Assembly: GCA_031551635.1 (NCBI GenBank)
Contig: JAVBNH010000004.1
Location: forward strand, 1-64,000
Reading direction: 5' to 3'
DNA: 64,000 bases
Source: JAVBNH01 sp031551635
GTDB lineage: Bacteria > Bacillota > Clostridia > Oscillospirales > Acutalibacteraceae
Position 1 is the first letter of the stretch, and each line of letters begins with the position of its first letter. The translations under genes and the position numbers were made by a program. Of the stretch, positions 32,662 through 41,152 are shown in pieces. A model generated the notes under the pieces. The model made no database searches and was not told the DNA's origin. It saw only the letters and a list, made by a program, of their open reading frames with translations.

Positions 32662-32786
32662 GGTGAGTAATGAGCTTCTGGAGCTTGAGGAATTAAAAAA
32701 ACTGCTGACATAAGTTATTATAATTTGCAAAAAATTAATAAATGAGCGATTTTCATTATTGAAATATGGTAAATATTATGGTATAT
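32662..32786. repeat. 125-bp direct repeat, right copy (IS target duplication)
   Basis: Perfect copy of 30436-30560. It carries an out-of-context 17-codon tail of the Cys-rich gene and restores the promoter that serves the next gene. Confidence 0.95.
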
Positions 32787-32787
32787 T
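32759..32787 (+). promoter_or_regulatory. rebuilt promoter of the LarA-like gene
   Basis: -35 TTGAAA (32759-32764), 17-bp spacer, -10 TATATT (32782-32787). All but the last base of the -10 lies in the duplicated segment. At the left copy the same -10 reads TATATC. Confidence 0.65.
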
Positions 32788-32827
32788 ATTCAATTGGTTA
32801 TATGAATTTAAAAAAGAGGTTAATTTT

Positions 32828-34075
32828 ATGGAACTTGTCAGCACTAGCGGACTGAAAAACGCCGAAATAAGAAAAGCGCTTGAAAAATCCCTTGAAAATA
32901 AACAGCTAAATAAGGTTTTACTGCTACCGCCCGACTACACCCGAATGTATTCCGGCGCAGGCATGCTCTGCTCAATGTACTACGATATTTTAAAGGATTT
33001 CTGCGAGGTTGATATTTTACCTGCACTCGGCACTCACGAGGCTATGACAAGAGAGGAATGCCTTGCCTTCTTCGGCGAAAATGTGCCCTTTGAAAAAATC
33101 ATAAAGCATAACTGGCGGACTGATGTCGTAAAACTCGGTGAGGTTCCTGCCGATTTTGTCAACGAGGTTTCCGAGGGTGTCGTTAACGAAAAAATAGATG
33201 TCGAGGTTAATAAACTCATAGTAGACAAGTCCTATGATCTCATTATTTCGATGGGGCAGGTTGTACCGCACGAGGTTGTCGGAATGGCGAATTATTCAAA
33301 AAATATTTTTGTCGGCTGCGGCGGCAGCAGTATGATAAACAGCTCGCATATGCTCGGCGCTTTTTACGGTATGGAGAGGGTTATGGGTAAGGATTTTTCA
33401 CCCGTGCGCAAGGTTTTTGATTATGCTGAGCAAAATTATCTCAAGGATGTTCCTCTCATGTATGTGCTGACCGTCACCACTAACAAGGGTGATGAGGTAT
33501 TCATGCACGGGCTTTATATCGGCCGCGAAAGGGTTCTTTTTGAAAACGCGGTATCACTTTCTCAGGAGAACAACCTCACCCATGTCGAACGTCCGTTTAA
33601 AAAGGTTGTTGTTTACCTTGATGAAAGAGAATTCAAGAGCACCTGGCTCGGGAATAAGGCTATTTACAGAACAAGAATGGCTATTGCCGACGGCGGCGAG
33701 CTTATTGTTCTCGCTCCGGGTGTGCGAAAATTCGGCGAGGATGACACAAACGACGCTCTCATACGCAAATACGGCTATTGCGGCAGAGAAAAGGTGCTTG
33801 AGCTTGTTAAAACAAACGAGGATTTGCAAGGTAATCTTTCGGTTGCCGCCCACCTCATTCATGGCTCAAGCGACGGTCGTTTTTCGATAAGCTACGCCGC
33901 AAAAAACCTTTCGCAAAAAGAAATTGAAGACGCGTGTTTTATATACAGCGATTATGATGAAGCTATTAAATTGTATGACCCCTCGAAGCTTAACGATGGC
34001 TGGAATATCCTCGAAAGCGGTGAGGAAATTTATTATATAAGCAATCCTGCGCTCGGGCTCTGGACTGCAAAATAA
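32828..34075 (+). CDS. LarA-like (DUF2088) nickel-pincer family protein
   Basis: A 415-residue protein resembling lactate racemase LarA: an N-terminal nucleotide-like motif LLLPPDYTRMYSGAGM, then LPALGTHEAMTREECLAFFG, then a His/Lys region VVPHEVVGMANYSKNIFVGCGG where LarA binds its nickel-pincer nucleotide. LarA homologues isomerise 2-hydroxy acids, and many paralogues have other substrates. No larB, larC or larE is in view, so cofactor supply is elsewhere or the reaction differs. The ATG at 32828 follows AAAGAGGT. It begins a run of plus-strand genes. Confidence 0.8.
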   Translation: MELVSTSGLKNAEIRKALEKSLENKQLNKVLLLPPDYTRMYSGAGMLCSMYYDILKDFCEVDILPALGTHEAMTREECLAFFGENVPFEKIIKHNWRTDVVKLGEVPADFVNEVSEGVVNEKIDVEVNKLIVDKSYDLIISMGQVVPHEVVGMANYSKNIFVGCGGSSMINSSHMLGAFYGMERVMGKDFSPVRKVFDYAEQNYLKDVPLMYVLTVTTNKGDEVFMHGLYIGRERVLFENAVSLSQENNLTHVERPFKKVVVYLDEREFKSTWLGNKAIYRTRMAIADGGELIVLAPGVRKFGEDDTNDALIRKYGYCGREKVLELVKTNEDLQGNLSVAAHLIHGSSDGRFSISYAAKNLSQKEIEDACFIYSDYDEAIKLYDPSKLNDGWNILESGEEIYYISNPALGLWTAK

Positions 34076-34096
34076 TCACAAGGCTGGTGTAAGGTT

Positions 34097-34732
34097 TTGA
34101 TAGAGATAAGCAGGTGCAGCGTTTATAATTTTGAAAACGCAATAAGAGGCGCACGCAACCCGATGAACAGCTGGGAAAAGAGTGACAGCTATTTTGACGA
34201 AAACAATGCCTTTGTTCTGGGAGAGATTGATTTATCATTTGCCGGGAGGCTTTGCCGTGCCGGAAGCGACGAGCGAAAATTCATGCGTCAGATTATGCTG
34301 AGCGTCGATATCCTCGCTCCGCTTTACTGGTGGAAGGAGTTTGACACCTATAAGGTAGGCACAACAGCAAATTCAACGAGCACTATGCATAAAATCCACA
34401 GTAAGCCCTTTGAGCTTGCCGATTTCAGCCATGACAAGCTTGACGGCAGCGGAATAAAAATGTTGAAATCTGTTATATTTCATCTTGAAAATCTGAGAGA
34501 GGAATATAGCGCCACTAAAGACAAGGCTGTCTGGTATAATATAATTCAATTATTACCCTCAAGCTATAATCAGATGCGAACCTGTACAATGAATTATGAG
34601 AACCTTGTTAATATGTATTACGCGAGAAAAATGCATAAGCTTGATGAATGGCGGGAGTTCTGCCACTGGATTGAAGCCCTCCCCTATGCTCAAGAATTGA
34701 TTGTCAGTATAAAACAGAATAAAGAAGGTTAA
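34097..34732 (+). CDS. hypothetical protein, possibly ThyX-like fold
   Basis: This 211-residue soluble protein contains RGARNPMNSWEKSDSYF near the N-terminus and RQIMLSVDILAPLYWWKEFD plus STSTMHKIHS in the middle. Similar proteins occur in phages and Clostridia, and the pattern faintly recalls flavin-dependent thymidylate synthase, but the ThyX signature RHR-x7-S is not present, so the assignment is weak. The start is probably TTG at 34097. It is tightly packed between the LarA-like and PHP genes. Confidence 0.45.
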   Translation: MIEISRCSVYNFENAIRGARNPMNSWEKSDSYFDENNAFVLGEIDLSFAGRLCRAGSDERKFMRQIMLSVDILAPLYWWKEFDTYKVGTTANSTSTMHKIHSKPFELADFSHDKLDGSGIKMLKSVIFHLENLREEYSATKDKAVWYNIIQLLPSSYNQMRTCTMNYENLVNMYYARKMHKLDEWREFCHWIEALPYAQELIVSIKQNKEG

Positions 34733-34734
34733 AT

Positions 34735-35571
34735 GTGAAAACACCGTTTATTGATTTACACACCCATACAGTTAACTCAGACGGCTCAATGACTGCGGCA
34801 GAGCTTGTAAGACATGCGAAAGCTGCCGGGCTGAGAGCGATTGCTATTACCGACCATGACAGCATCGACGGCGTAAACGAAGCGGTTGAGGAAGGCAAAA
34901 AAATCGGCTTGGAGGTTGTTCCGGGCATTGAATTGTCCGCTGATTCCGACACCGAAACACATATTCTCGGGCTTTATATAGACATTCAAAATCCTGCGCT
35001 GAAGGAGGCACTTCGCGGCGCACTTATCTCACGGCAGGAAAGAATGGCTGCTACTAGCGACCTCCTGAAACAGCTTGGTTTTGATGTGCCGATTGAGGAG
35101 GTAAAAGCGCTTGCTCCCGGCGGTATAGTCGGCAGGGCTCATCACGCGAAGCTCATGGTTGAAAAGGGTTATGTTTCCAGTGTCAAGGAAGCCTTTGACA
35201 AATACCTGGCTTTCGGAAAACCGGCTTACAACAACCGCCAGAAGCTAACTGACAGGGAGTGTGTTGAGCTTATCAGGGAATGCGGCGGATTTTCTTTTCT
35301 CGCTCACCCTCACCTTACAAAAAAGCCGGACGATGTGCTCATTGAATTCGTAAAGGAGCTGAAAAGCTACGGTCTCTGCGGCATCGAGGGGTATTATTCC
35401 GAGTATACTCAGGAGCAGCAAGGGAAATATCAGAAGCTTGCTTTTGATTTAGAGCTTAAAATTTGCGGAGGTACTGATTTTCACGCCGCGATGAAGCCGC
35501 ATATAAAAATAGGTGTCGGTTACGGAAATATGCACATTCCATATTCGGTATTAGAAAAAATAAGAAATTAA
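34735..35571 (+). CDS. PHP-domain phosphoesterase
   Basis: This 278-residue protein has all PHP metal motifs: DLHTHTVNSDGSM at the N-terminus, AITDHDSIDG, the HIL block near the first third, GRAHHAK, LAHPHL and a terminal GGTDFHA. It matches the stand-alone RNase AM/YciV type, which removes 5'-phosphonucleotides or hydrolyses 3',5'-bisphosphates; substrate is not proven here. The GTG start at 34735 is 2 bp after the previous stop, implying coupling. Confidence 0.88.
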   Translation: MKTPFIDLHTHTVNSDGSMTAAELVRHAKAAGLRAIAITDHDSIDGVNEAVEEGKKIGLEVVPGIELSADSDTETHILGLYIDIQNPALKEALRGALISRQERMAATSDLLKQLGFDVPIEEVKALAPGGIVGRAHHAKLMVEKGYVSSVKEAFDKYLAFGKPAYNNRQKLTDRECVELIRECGGFSFLAHPHLTKKPDDVLIEFVKELKSYGLCGIEGYYSEYTQEQQGKYQKLAFDLELKICGGTDFHAAMKPHIKIGVGYGNMHIPYSVLEKIRN

Positions 35572-35596
35572 ATATATTATTGAAAGGAAAAATAAA

Positions 35597-36484
35597 ATGA
35601 GTATCGCTTTATCACCTAACGATTTGATTAAAACAAAAGATTATCTGATTTGTATTGATTCAGACGGTTGTGTTTTTGACACCATGGAGGTCAAGCACAA
35701 GGAGTGCTTTATCCCCAACATCATTAATTACTGGCATCTTGAGGCTATCTCGAAGTATGCCCGTGCCGCCGCGGAATTTGTTAACCTTTACTCAAAGGAT
35801 AGGGGCTGCAACCGCTTCCCCGCTCTGGTCAAAACCTTTGATTTGCTAGACGACTGGGCAGACGTTCAGAAAAGAGGCTACAAGACCCCCGATATTTCTT
35901 CGCTTCGCAAATGGACAGAAACCGAAACAAAGCTCGGAAATCCAGCGCTGATTAAATACTGTGAAGCTAATCCTGATGACGAAATCATGCAGCAGACACT
36001 GGTGTGGTCTAAGGCTGTAAACGAGACAATTGAGGAGGTTGTGCGTTTTGTCCCGCCCTTCCCTTATGTTATCGAGGTTCTTAAAAAGTTCAGTGAAAAA
36101 GCCGACATAATCATTGTTTCAGGCACGCCCACAGACGCTCTTGCACGCGAATGGGCTCTGCATAGTATTGACAAATATGTCAGCGTCATTGCCGGTCAGG
36201 AAGCAGGCTCAAAGAAGGAATGTATAGCCGCCGCTGTGGCGAAGGGCTATACAATCGAAAAAGTAATAATGATTGGCGACGCTCCCGGCGACTATAATGC
36301 CGCAAAGGGAAATTCAGTCAAATTCTATCCGATAAATCCCGGCGCGGAAGACGCTTCTTGGGAAAGGCTGAACAATGAAACAGTCTCAATGTTCTTTGAT
36401 GGAAAATTTGACGCGGCTTATCAGCAGAAGGTTCTTGATGAATTTGACAAATACCTGCCGACAATTCCATCATGGAAGCTATGA
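35597..36484 (+). CDS. HAD-superfamily phosphatase-like protein
   Basis: A 295-residue protein with the full motif I CIDSDGCVFDT near residue 20 (both Asp present), motif II IIVSGTPTDA, motif III Lys in GSKKECIAAA and motif IV VIMIGDAPGDYNAA. The cap is a helical insert between residues of about 40 and 150. It is likely a phosphatase for a small metabolite, perhaps a sugar phosphate given the setting. AAAGGAAAAATAAA precedes the ATG. Its end overlaps the AlkA-like gene by 13 bp. Confidence 0.82.
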   Translation: MSIALSPNDLIKTKDYLICIDSDGCVFDTMEVKHKECFIPNIINYWHLEAISKYARAAAEFVNLYSKDRGCNRFPALVKTFDLLDDWADVQKRGYKTPDISSLRKWTETETKLGNPALIKYCEANPDDEIMQQTLVWSKAVNETIEEVVRFVPPFPYVIEVLKKFSEKADIIIVSGTPTDALAREWALHSIDKYVSVIAGQEAGSKKECIAAAVAKGYTIEKVIMIGDAPGDYNAAKGNSVKFYPINPGAEDASWERLNNETVSMFFDGKFDAAYQQKVLDEFDKYLPTIPSWKL

Positions 36485-37098
36485 CATATTTCGAATACGG
36501 CGAAAAAGAAGTCAAAGCACTGAAAAAAAATGACATGCTTTTAGGTGATGCAATAAACAAAATCGGTCACATTTACCGTGAAACTAATCCGGATATTTTC
36601 TCAGGAGTAATTAACGCTATTGTAGGTCAGCAAATTTCCGCAAAGGCACATAAAACTGTTTATACGCGCATGCTTTCAGACCTAAAGGATATTTCAGCGG
36701 AAACTATTTCTGCAAAATCGGTAAATGAAATTCAAAAATACGGTGTCACCTTTAAAAAAGCTGAAAATATAAAAAGCTTTGCTTCAAAGGTTCTAAGCGG
36801 TGAATTTCGCATTGATTCGCTCAAAAAAATGAGCGACAGCGAGCTGACGGCTTCCCTGCTCACTCTTGATGGTGTCGGCGTTTGGACTGCTGAAATGCTT
36901 ATGCTTTTCACCCTCGAAAGACCTGATGTGCTTAGCTTTGGAGATTTGGGTATTCACAGAGGTATGCAGATTTTATATAATCGTGAAAAAATAGATAAAC
37001 ATTTTTTTATGGAATTAAGAGAAAGATATTCACCCTATTGCTCTGTAGCAAGCCTTTATTTATGGGAGATTTCAACAGGATTATTGATTAAACAATAA
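36472..37098 (+). CDS. AlkA-type DNA-3-methyladenine glycosylase
   Basis: A 208-residue protein with the HhH-GPD fold: INAIVGQQISAKAH early, then the hairpin LLTLDGVGVWTAEMLMLF and the catalytic Asp in LSFGDLGIHRGM. It lacks the N-terminal AlkA beta domain and the iron-sulfur cysteines of EndoIII, as is common in Firmicutes. It would excise alkylated purines from DNA. The start overlaps the HAD gene, and no separate ribosome binding site is visible. Confidence 0.88.
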   Translation: MEAMTYFEYGEKEVKALKKNDMLLGDAINKIGHIYRETNPDIFSGVINAIVGQQISAKAHKTVYTRMLSDLKDISAETISAKSVNEIQKYGVTFKKAENIKSFASKVLSGEFRIDSLKKMSDSELTASLLTLDGVGVWTAEMLMLFTLERPDVLSFGDLGIHRGMQILYNREKIDKHFFMELRERYSPYCSVASLYLWEISTGLLIKQ

Positions 37099-37121
37099 AA
37101 AATACCGGAGGTCTTATTATT

Positions 37122-37607
37122 ATGGTTGAATATGATTTTAATGATTTTCAGTTAAATGTTCCGGTTTTTTATCAGAAAATGACAAAGGATATCCATGACT
37201 TTTTGATTGACTCCGGTTGTATTTTTGAGCTCAAAAAAGCTGCCAGCGGACCTGTTGCGTCATACAGTATAAAAAAGCCGAAACAGGTGCTTTTTAATTT
37301 TGTTTTCAGAAAAACAGATTTGTATATTCGTGTCTATTCAGACAGCTTAAACAGTTATTTAGGTTTTATCGCAAGCCTCCCTGGCAGTGTAAAAAAGCTT
37401 GTAAAAAAGTCATCGAACTGCAAACGGCTTATGAATCCCGCCGATTGCAACCAAAAGTGCAAAATGGGCTACACCTTTGAGCTTGACGGCGAAACACAAA
37501 AAAAATGCAGATACAACTGCTTCCTCTTTCCTGTAAATGATGAAACCGAGCCGTTTATCAAGCCTTTTATCGAAAACGAATTAAAAGGACGAATCCAAAA
37601 TGCGTAA
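37122..37607 (+). CDS. hypothetical protein with C-terminal cysteine cluster
   Basis: This 161-residue soluble protein is not recognised. The first two thirds are a beta-rich domain (PVASYSIKKPKQVLFNFVFRK). The last third has four or five conserved-looking cysteines (SSNCKRLMNPADCNQKCKMG, then QKKCRYNCF), suggesting a structural metal site. GGAGGTC precedes the ATG by 11 bp. It stands between the AlkA-like and gnd genes on the same strand. Confidence 0.55.
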   Translation: MVEYDFNDFQLNVPVFYQKMTKDIHDFLIDSGCIFELKKAASGPVASYSIKKPKQVLFNFVFRKTDLYIRVYSDSLNSYLGFIASLPGSVKKLVKKSSNCKRLMNPADCNQKCKMGYTFELDGETQKKCRYNCFLFPVNDETEPFIKPFIENELKGRIQNA

Positions 37608-37648
37608 TAAGAAATATTTCAGTATTAAAATTTAAGGAGATATTCAAA

Positions 37649-39100
37649 ATGAAAAAAGCAGACATCGGACTTATCGGACTTGCCGTTATGGGCGAAAACC
37701 TCGTTATGAATATGGAGAGTAAGGGTTTTACCGTTGCTGTCTATAACAGAACCGCAGAAAAGGTTACAAAATTTGTCGAGGGCAGAGCAGCAGGCAAAAA
37801 CATCCTGCCGGCTTATTCCCTTGAGGAGCTTATCAGTAAGCTTGAAAAGCCGCGTAAGGTTATGATGCTCGTAAAAGCCGGGCAGCCGGTTGACGATTTT
37901 ATTGAGCAGCTTCTGCCCCTGCTTGAGGACGGCGATATTATTATTGACGGCGGTAACTCCCATTTTCCAGACACAATTAGAAGAACCGCTCATGTTGAGG
38001 CAAACGGTAAGCTGTATATCGGCACAGGCGTTTCCGGCGGTGAAGAAGGCGCGCTGAACGGTCCGAGCATGATGCCCGGCGGTTCCCCCGCTGCGTGGGA
38101 AAGCGTTAAGCCGATTCTTCAGGCTATCTGTGCAAAGGTCTCCGACGGTTCCCCCTGCTGCGACTGGGTCGGCGAAAACGGTGCTGGTCACTTTGTGAAA
38201 ATGGTTCATAACGGTATTGAATACGGCGATATGCAGCTTATTTGTGAAGCGTATCAGATAATGCGCGACCTGCTTGGAATGTCCGCGGACGAGATGCACG
38301 AGGTGTTTGCTCAGTGGAATAACAGCGAGCTTGACAGCTATCTCATAGAAATCACCCGCGATATACTCGCCTATAAAGATGCCGACGGAAAGCCTATTGT
38401 CGATAAAATTCTTGATACTGCGGGACAGAAGGGTACAGGAAAATGGACAGGCATAGCCGCTCTTGATGAAGGTGTTCCGCTAACCCTTATCGGTGAAGCG
38501 GTTTTCGCCCGCTGCCTGAGCGCAATGAAGGACGAAAGAGTTATTGCCTCAAAGCAATTAAACGGTCCGGCTATAAACTTCACCGGCGACAAAAACGCTC
38601 TCATTAATGACCTTAAATCCGCGCTTTACGCCGCAAAAATAGTCTCCTACGCTCAGGGCTATACTTTAATGAGAGCGGCAGCGGAGACTTATAAGTGGAA
38701 TCTGAACTACGGCGGAATCGCACTGATGTGGCGCGGTGGCTGTATTATCAGAAGCGTTTTCCTCGGTAAAATCAAGGAAGCTTTTGATGAGAACCCGAAC
38801 CTCACTAATTTGATTCTGACTCCTTATTTTAAAGAAATTATAGACAACGCTCAAGCCGGCTGGAGACGTGTATGCGCAGCAGCCATCACTAACGGCATAC
38901 CTGTTCCGGCAATGACAACCGCGCTTAATTATTATGACGGTTACCGCTGCGAATGCCTCCCTGCTAACCTTCTTCAAGCACAGCGCGACTATTTCGGAGC
39001 GCATACCTATGAGCGTCTTGACGCTGAAAGAGGTAAGTTTTTCCACACTAACTGGACGGGTCACGGCGGAGATACCGCAGCGTCGGAATATGTAATTTAG
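37649..39100 (+). CDS. gnd: 6-phosphogluconate dehydrogenase (decarboxylating)
   Basis: This 483-residue protein is full length. N-terminal NADP fold IGLIGLAVMGENLVMNMESK followed by YNRT, substrate motif GVSGGEEGALNGPSMMPGG, catalytic KMVHNGIEYGDMQL, and C-terminal FHTNWTGHGG. It converts 6-phosphogluconate to ribulose 5-phosphate with CO2 release in the oxidative pentose phosphate pathway. AAGGAGATATTC precedes the ATG. Its TAG stop is the TAG of the first bases of repeat copy D. Confidence 0.97.
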   Translation: MKKADIGLIGLAVMGENLVMNMESKGFTVAVYNRTAEKVTKFVEGRAAGKNILPAYSLEELISKLEKPRKVMMLVKAGQPVDDFIEQLLPLLEDGDIIIDGGNSHFPDTIRRTAHVEANGKLYIGTGVSGGEEGALNGPSMMPGGSPAAWESVKPILQAICAKVSDGSPCCDWVGENGAGHFVKMVHNGIEYGDMQLICEAYQIMRDLLGMSADEMHEVFAQWNNSELDSYLIEITRDILAYKDADGKPIVDKILDTAGQKGTGKWTGIAALDEGVPLTLIGEAVFARCLSAMKDERVIASKQLNGPAINFTGDKNALINDLKSALYAAKIVSYAQGYTLMRAAAETYKWNLNYGGIALMWRGGCIIRSVFLGKIKEAFDENPNLTNLILTPYFKEIIDNAQAGWRRVCAAAITNGIPVPAMTTALNYYDGYRCECLPANLLQAQRDYFGAHTYERLDAERGKFFHTNWTGHGGDTAASEYVI

Positions 39101-39173
39101 TACCTTAGTAGGCTAAAAGCGCAATAAAAAACAAGACTTGGGTTGTGGGCTTGGCAAGCCAAGCCCACGTTAG
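39097..39173 (+). repeat. 77-bp intergenic repeat, copy D
   Basis: Begins TTAGTACCTTAGTAGGCTA and ends CCCACGTTAG. The hairpin GTGGGCTTGGC-AA-GCCAAGCCCAC is perfect. It overlaps the gnd stop and ends 23 bp before the next gene. Confidence 0.93.
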
Positions 39174-39196
39174 CTTGACTTTTTATTGTATTAATT

Positions 39197-39850
39197 GTGA
39201 GTGATTATGTGGTTGTGTCGAGAACTAAAAAAATAATATCGCTGGCGGTCTGCCTAATCGCATTTAATCACTTTACAGTTAATGCGTTTTTCGCGCTGTC
39301 CGATTTGATGGCGAGAGGTTTCCCTGCCGGTGCTCCGCACGACTTAAAGCTTATAGTCATAACCTCCTGTACCTTGATAACAAAGCTTTTGACCATGCTT
39401 TTGATTTTGAAAATCGTCTTTCCTTTCCCTAAGGCACACAAGGCTTCAATACGTCTTCTGATGGTTCTGACGCTTTTCGTTAATTTTATTAATGCCATTA
39501 TATCAAACACAATTAACGACAATTCTACTCCCAAAATTATTTTTTCTGTTTTTCTCGCGTTTTTCTCTGTACCCTCATTGATTCTGTTCGGAATTTACAC
39601 AGGTCTGAGAACGGAAAAAGCAGCCGGAATTCTTATAACACTTTATTTTCTCGGCGACACTTATTTGTTTATTAATTCCATGCTGTCGATACAGGCTACA
39701 GGGCAGATGTATTTTCAAGGGCTTGGAAATATCCTTCTTGAAAATATTATTGCCGTTGTTTATTTTCTGATTCCGATAATAAGCATACCAATTCTCGGAA
39801 AATTAACCGAAAAAAATCAAAATCTTTGTGAAAATCAATTAATCCCATAG
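39197..39850 (+). CDS. multipass membrane protein of unknown function
   Basis: This 217-residue protein has about six hydrophobic helices (for example ISLAVCLIAFNHFTVNAFFA and LLENIIAVVYFLIPIISI) with short loops and a charged C-tail. No family motif is recognised. The probable GTG start lacks a strong ribosome binding site. It lies just after repeat copy D; the next promoter overlaps its stop. Confidence 0.6.
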   Translation: MSDYVVVSRTKKIISLAVCLIAFNHFTVNAFFALSDLMARGFPAGAPHDLKLIVITSCTLITKLLTMLLILKIVFPFPKAHKASIRLLMVLTLFVNFINAIISNTINDNSTPKIIFSVFLAFFSVPSLILFGIYTGLRTEKAAGILITLYFLGDTYLFINSMLSIQATGQMYFQGLGNILLENIIAVVYFLIPIISIPILGKLTEKNQNLCENQLIP

Positions 39851-39876
39851 ACTTTATCAGACAGATATGCTACAAT
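39848..39876 (+). promoter_or_regulatory. possible promoter of the metallophosphoesterase gene
   Basis: TAGACT (39848-39853), 17-bp spacer, TACAAT (39871-39876). The -35 is weak and overlaps the preceding stop codon. Confidence 0.4.
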
Positions 39877-39906
39877 TGTCCTTAAACAAACCAAAGGAGT
39901 TTTAAT

Positions 39907-41076
39907 ATGAAAAATAATTTTAAAGCAGCAATTTCACTGATTCTTTCACTCCTTATGCTTTCAGCTCTTGCGCTTCCCTCCTTCGCGCAGGAAACTCCCG
40001 CTGAGCTGAAGTTTAACGAAGAGGGCAAATTTGTTATTATGCAGATTGCCGATATGCAGGACGACATTTTCGTCTCGGACGCTATGCTGACACTCATGAC
40101 AAGGGCATTTGCCGACATTAAACCTGATCTGGTTGTTTTTACAGGCGACAACACCGCTGTTCCGACAAATTTCCTCGGTGAAGCCGCGATTAAGCAGGCT
40201 CTAGCTCCTATTGTCGCTGCCGGTATCCCCTACGGTTATGTTTACGGTAATCATGACACTGAAAATCTCGGCAATAAAGCGTCTTATATGCAGTTCTATA
40301 AGCAAAACGGCAAATGTCTGAGTTACAACGCTTATGACAGCAAGACCAGCTACGGCAACTGCAATCTTCCGATTCTTTCAAGCGACGGCACAGACACCGC
40401 TTTTAATATCTGGCTTATCGACTCAGGCATGTATCATCCCGACGGAGGTTATGATATTGTTCATGACGATCAGGTCGAATGGTATAAAAACACAAGTTCC
40501 GCGCTTGAAGCGGAAGCCGGTCACAAGGTCAATTCGCTTGTCTTCCAGCACATTATAGTTCCAGAAATCTTTGACTACCTTGAAACCGCTCCCGAAAGTT
40601 CGGCAAACACAAAGTTTCATAAGGGACGCAACGCAAATTACTTCTTGAAATTCAAAGCTGATGCTAACCTTGAGCCGGATGCCGCGCTGAACGAATTCCC
40701 CTGTCCTCCCAACTTAAACACAAACGAATTTTCCGCGATGGTTGAACGCGGCGACGTCATCGGCATTGCAACAGGTCATGACCACGTAAACTCATTTATA
40801 CTTCATACCAATGAAGGTATTGACCTCATACAATCGGCAGGCATCACCTTTCAGTCTTACGGAAATGACACGGTACGCGGCTTCCGCACTATAACCCTTG
40901 ACGAAAATGACACAACCAAATATGAGACAAAAACATATACTTATTATGATTATATGACACAAAAGGAAATTGACAGCGGCAACAACAGTATTTTAATTTA
41001 TCTCAAAGGCTTTTTTGTCGCTCTTCACTCCTTATTCACATCAGCGCTCAGATACTTAAACATTTTCTCTGCATAA
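39907..41076 (+). CDS. secreted calcineurin-like metallophosphoesterase
   Basis: A 389-residue protein with signal peptide (residues 1-27, ending SFAQE). Metal motifs: IADMQDD near residue 49, VVFTGDN, YVYGNHDTEN, FQHIIVPE and ATGHDHVNSF. In the first motif the usual D-x-H is D-M-Q (Gln51). The family hydrolyses phosphomonoesters or phosphodiesters outside the cell. A C-terminal hydrophobic stretch (LKGFFVALHSLFTSALRYL) may associate with the membrane. AAAGGAG precedes the ATG, and a strong terminator follows. Confidence 0.85.
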   Translation: MKNNFKAAISLILSLLMLSALALPSFAQETPAELKFNEEGKFVIMQIADMQDDIFVSDAMLTLMTRAFADIKPDLVVFTGDNTAVPTNFLGEAAIKQALAPIVAAGIPYGYVYGNHDTENLGNKASYMQFYKQNGKCLSYNAYDSKTSYGNCNLPILSSDGTDTAFNIWLIDSGMYHPDGGYDIVHDDQVEWYKNTSSALEAEAGHKVNSLVFQHIIVPEIFDYLETAPESSANTKFHKGRNANYFLKFKADANLEPDAALNEFPCPPNLNTNEFSAMVERGDVIGIATGHDHVNSFILHTNEGIDLIQSAGITFQSYGNDTVRGFRTITLDENDTTKYETKTYTYYDYMTQKEIDSGNNSILIYLKGFFVALHSLFTSALRYLNIFSA

Positions 41077-41097
41077 CAAGGATTAACTGAAAAAATA

Positions 41098-41130
41098 AAG
41101 ACCGGAAAACAATTTCCCCGGTCTTTTTTG
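41098..41130 (+). terminator. terminator between metallophosphoesterase and LytTR genes
   Basis: Stem AAGACCGG/CCGGTCTT with a 12-base loop and T6 after it. It lies between convergent genes and may serve both. Confidence 0.85.
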
Positions 41131-41152
41131 TTATTACACTTTATCACACATA

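Noticed and set aside
32662..32712. Possible second or truncated gene matching the end of the Cys-rich protein
   Set aside because: It is only the 17-codon tail copied within the 125-bp target duplication, with no start codon.
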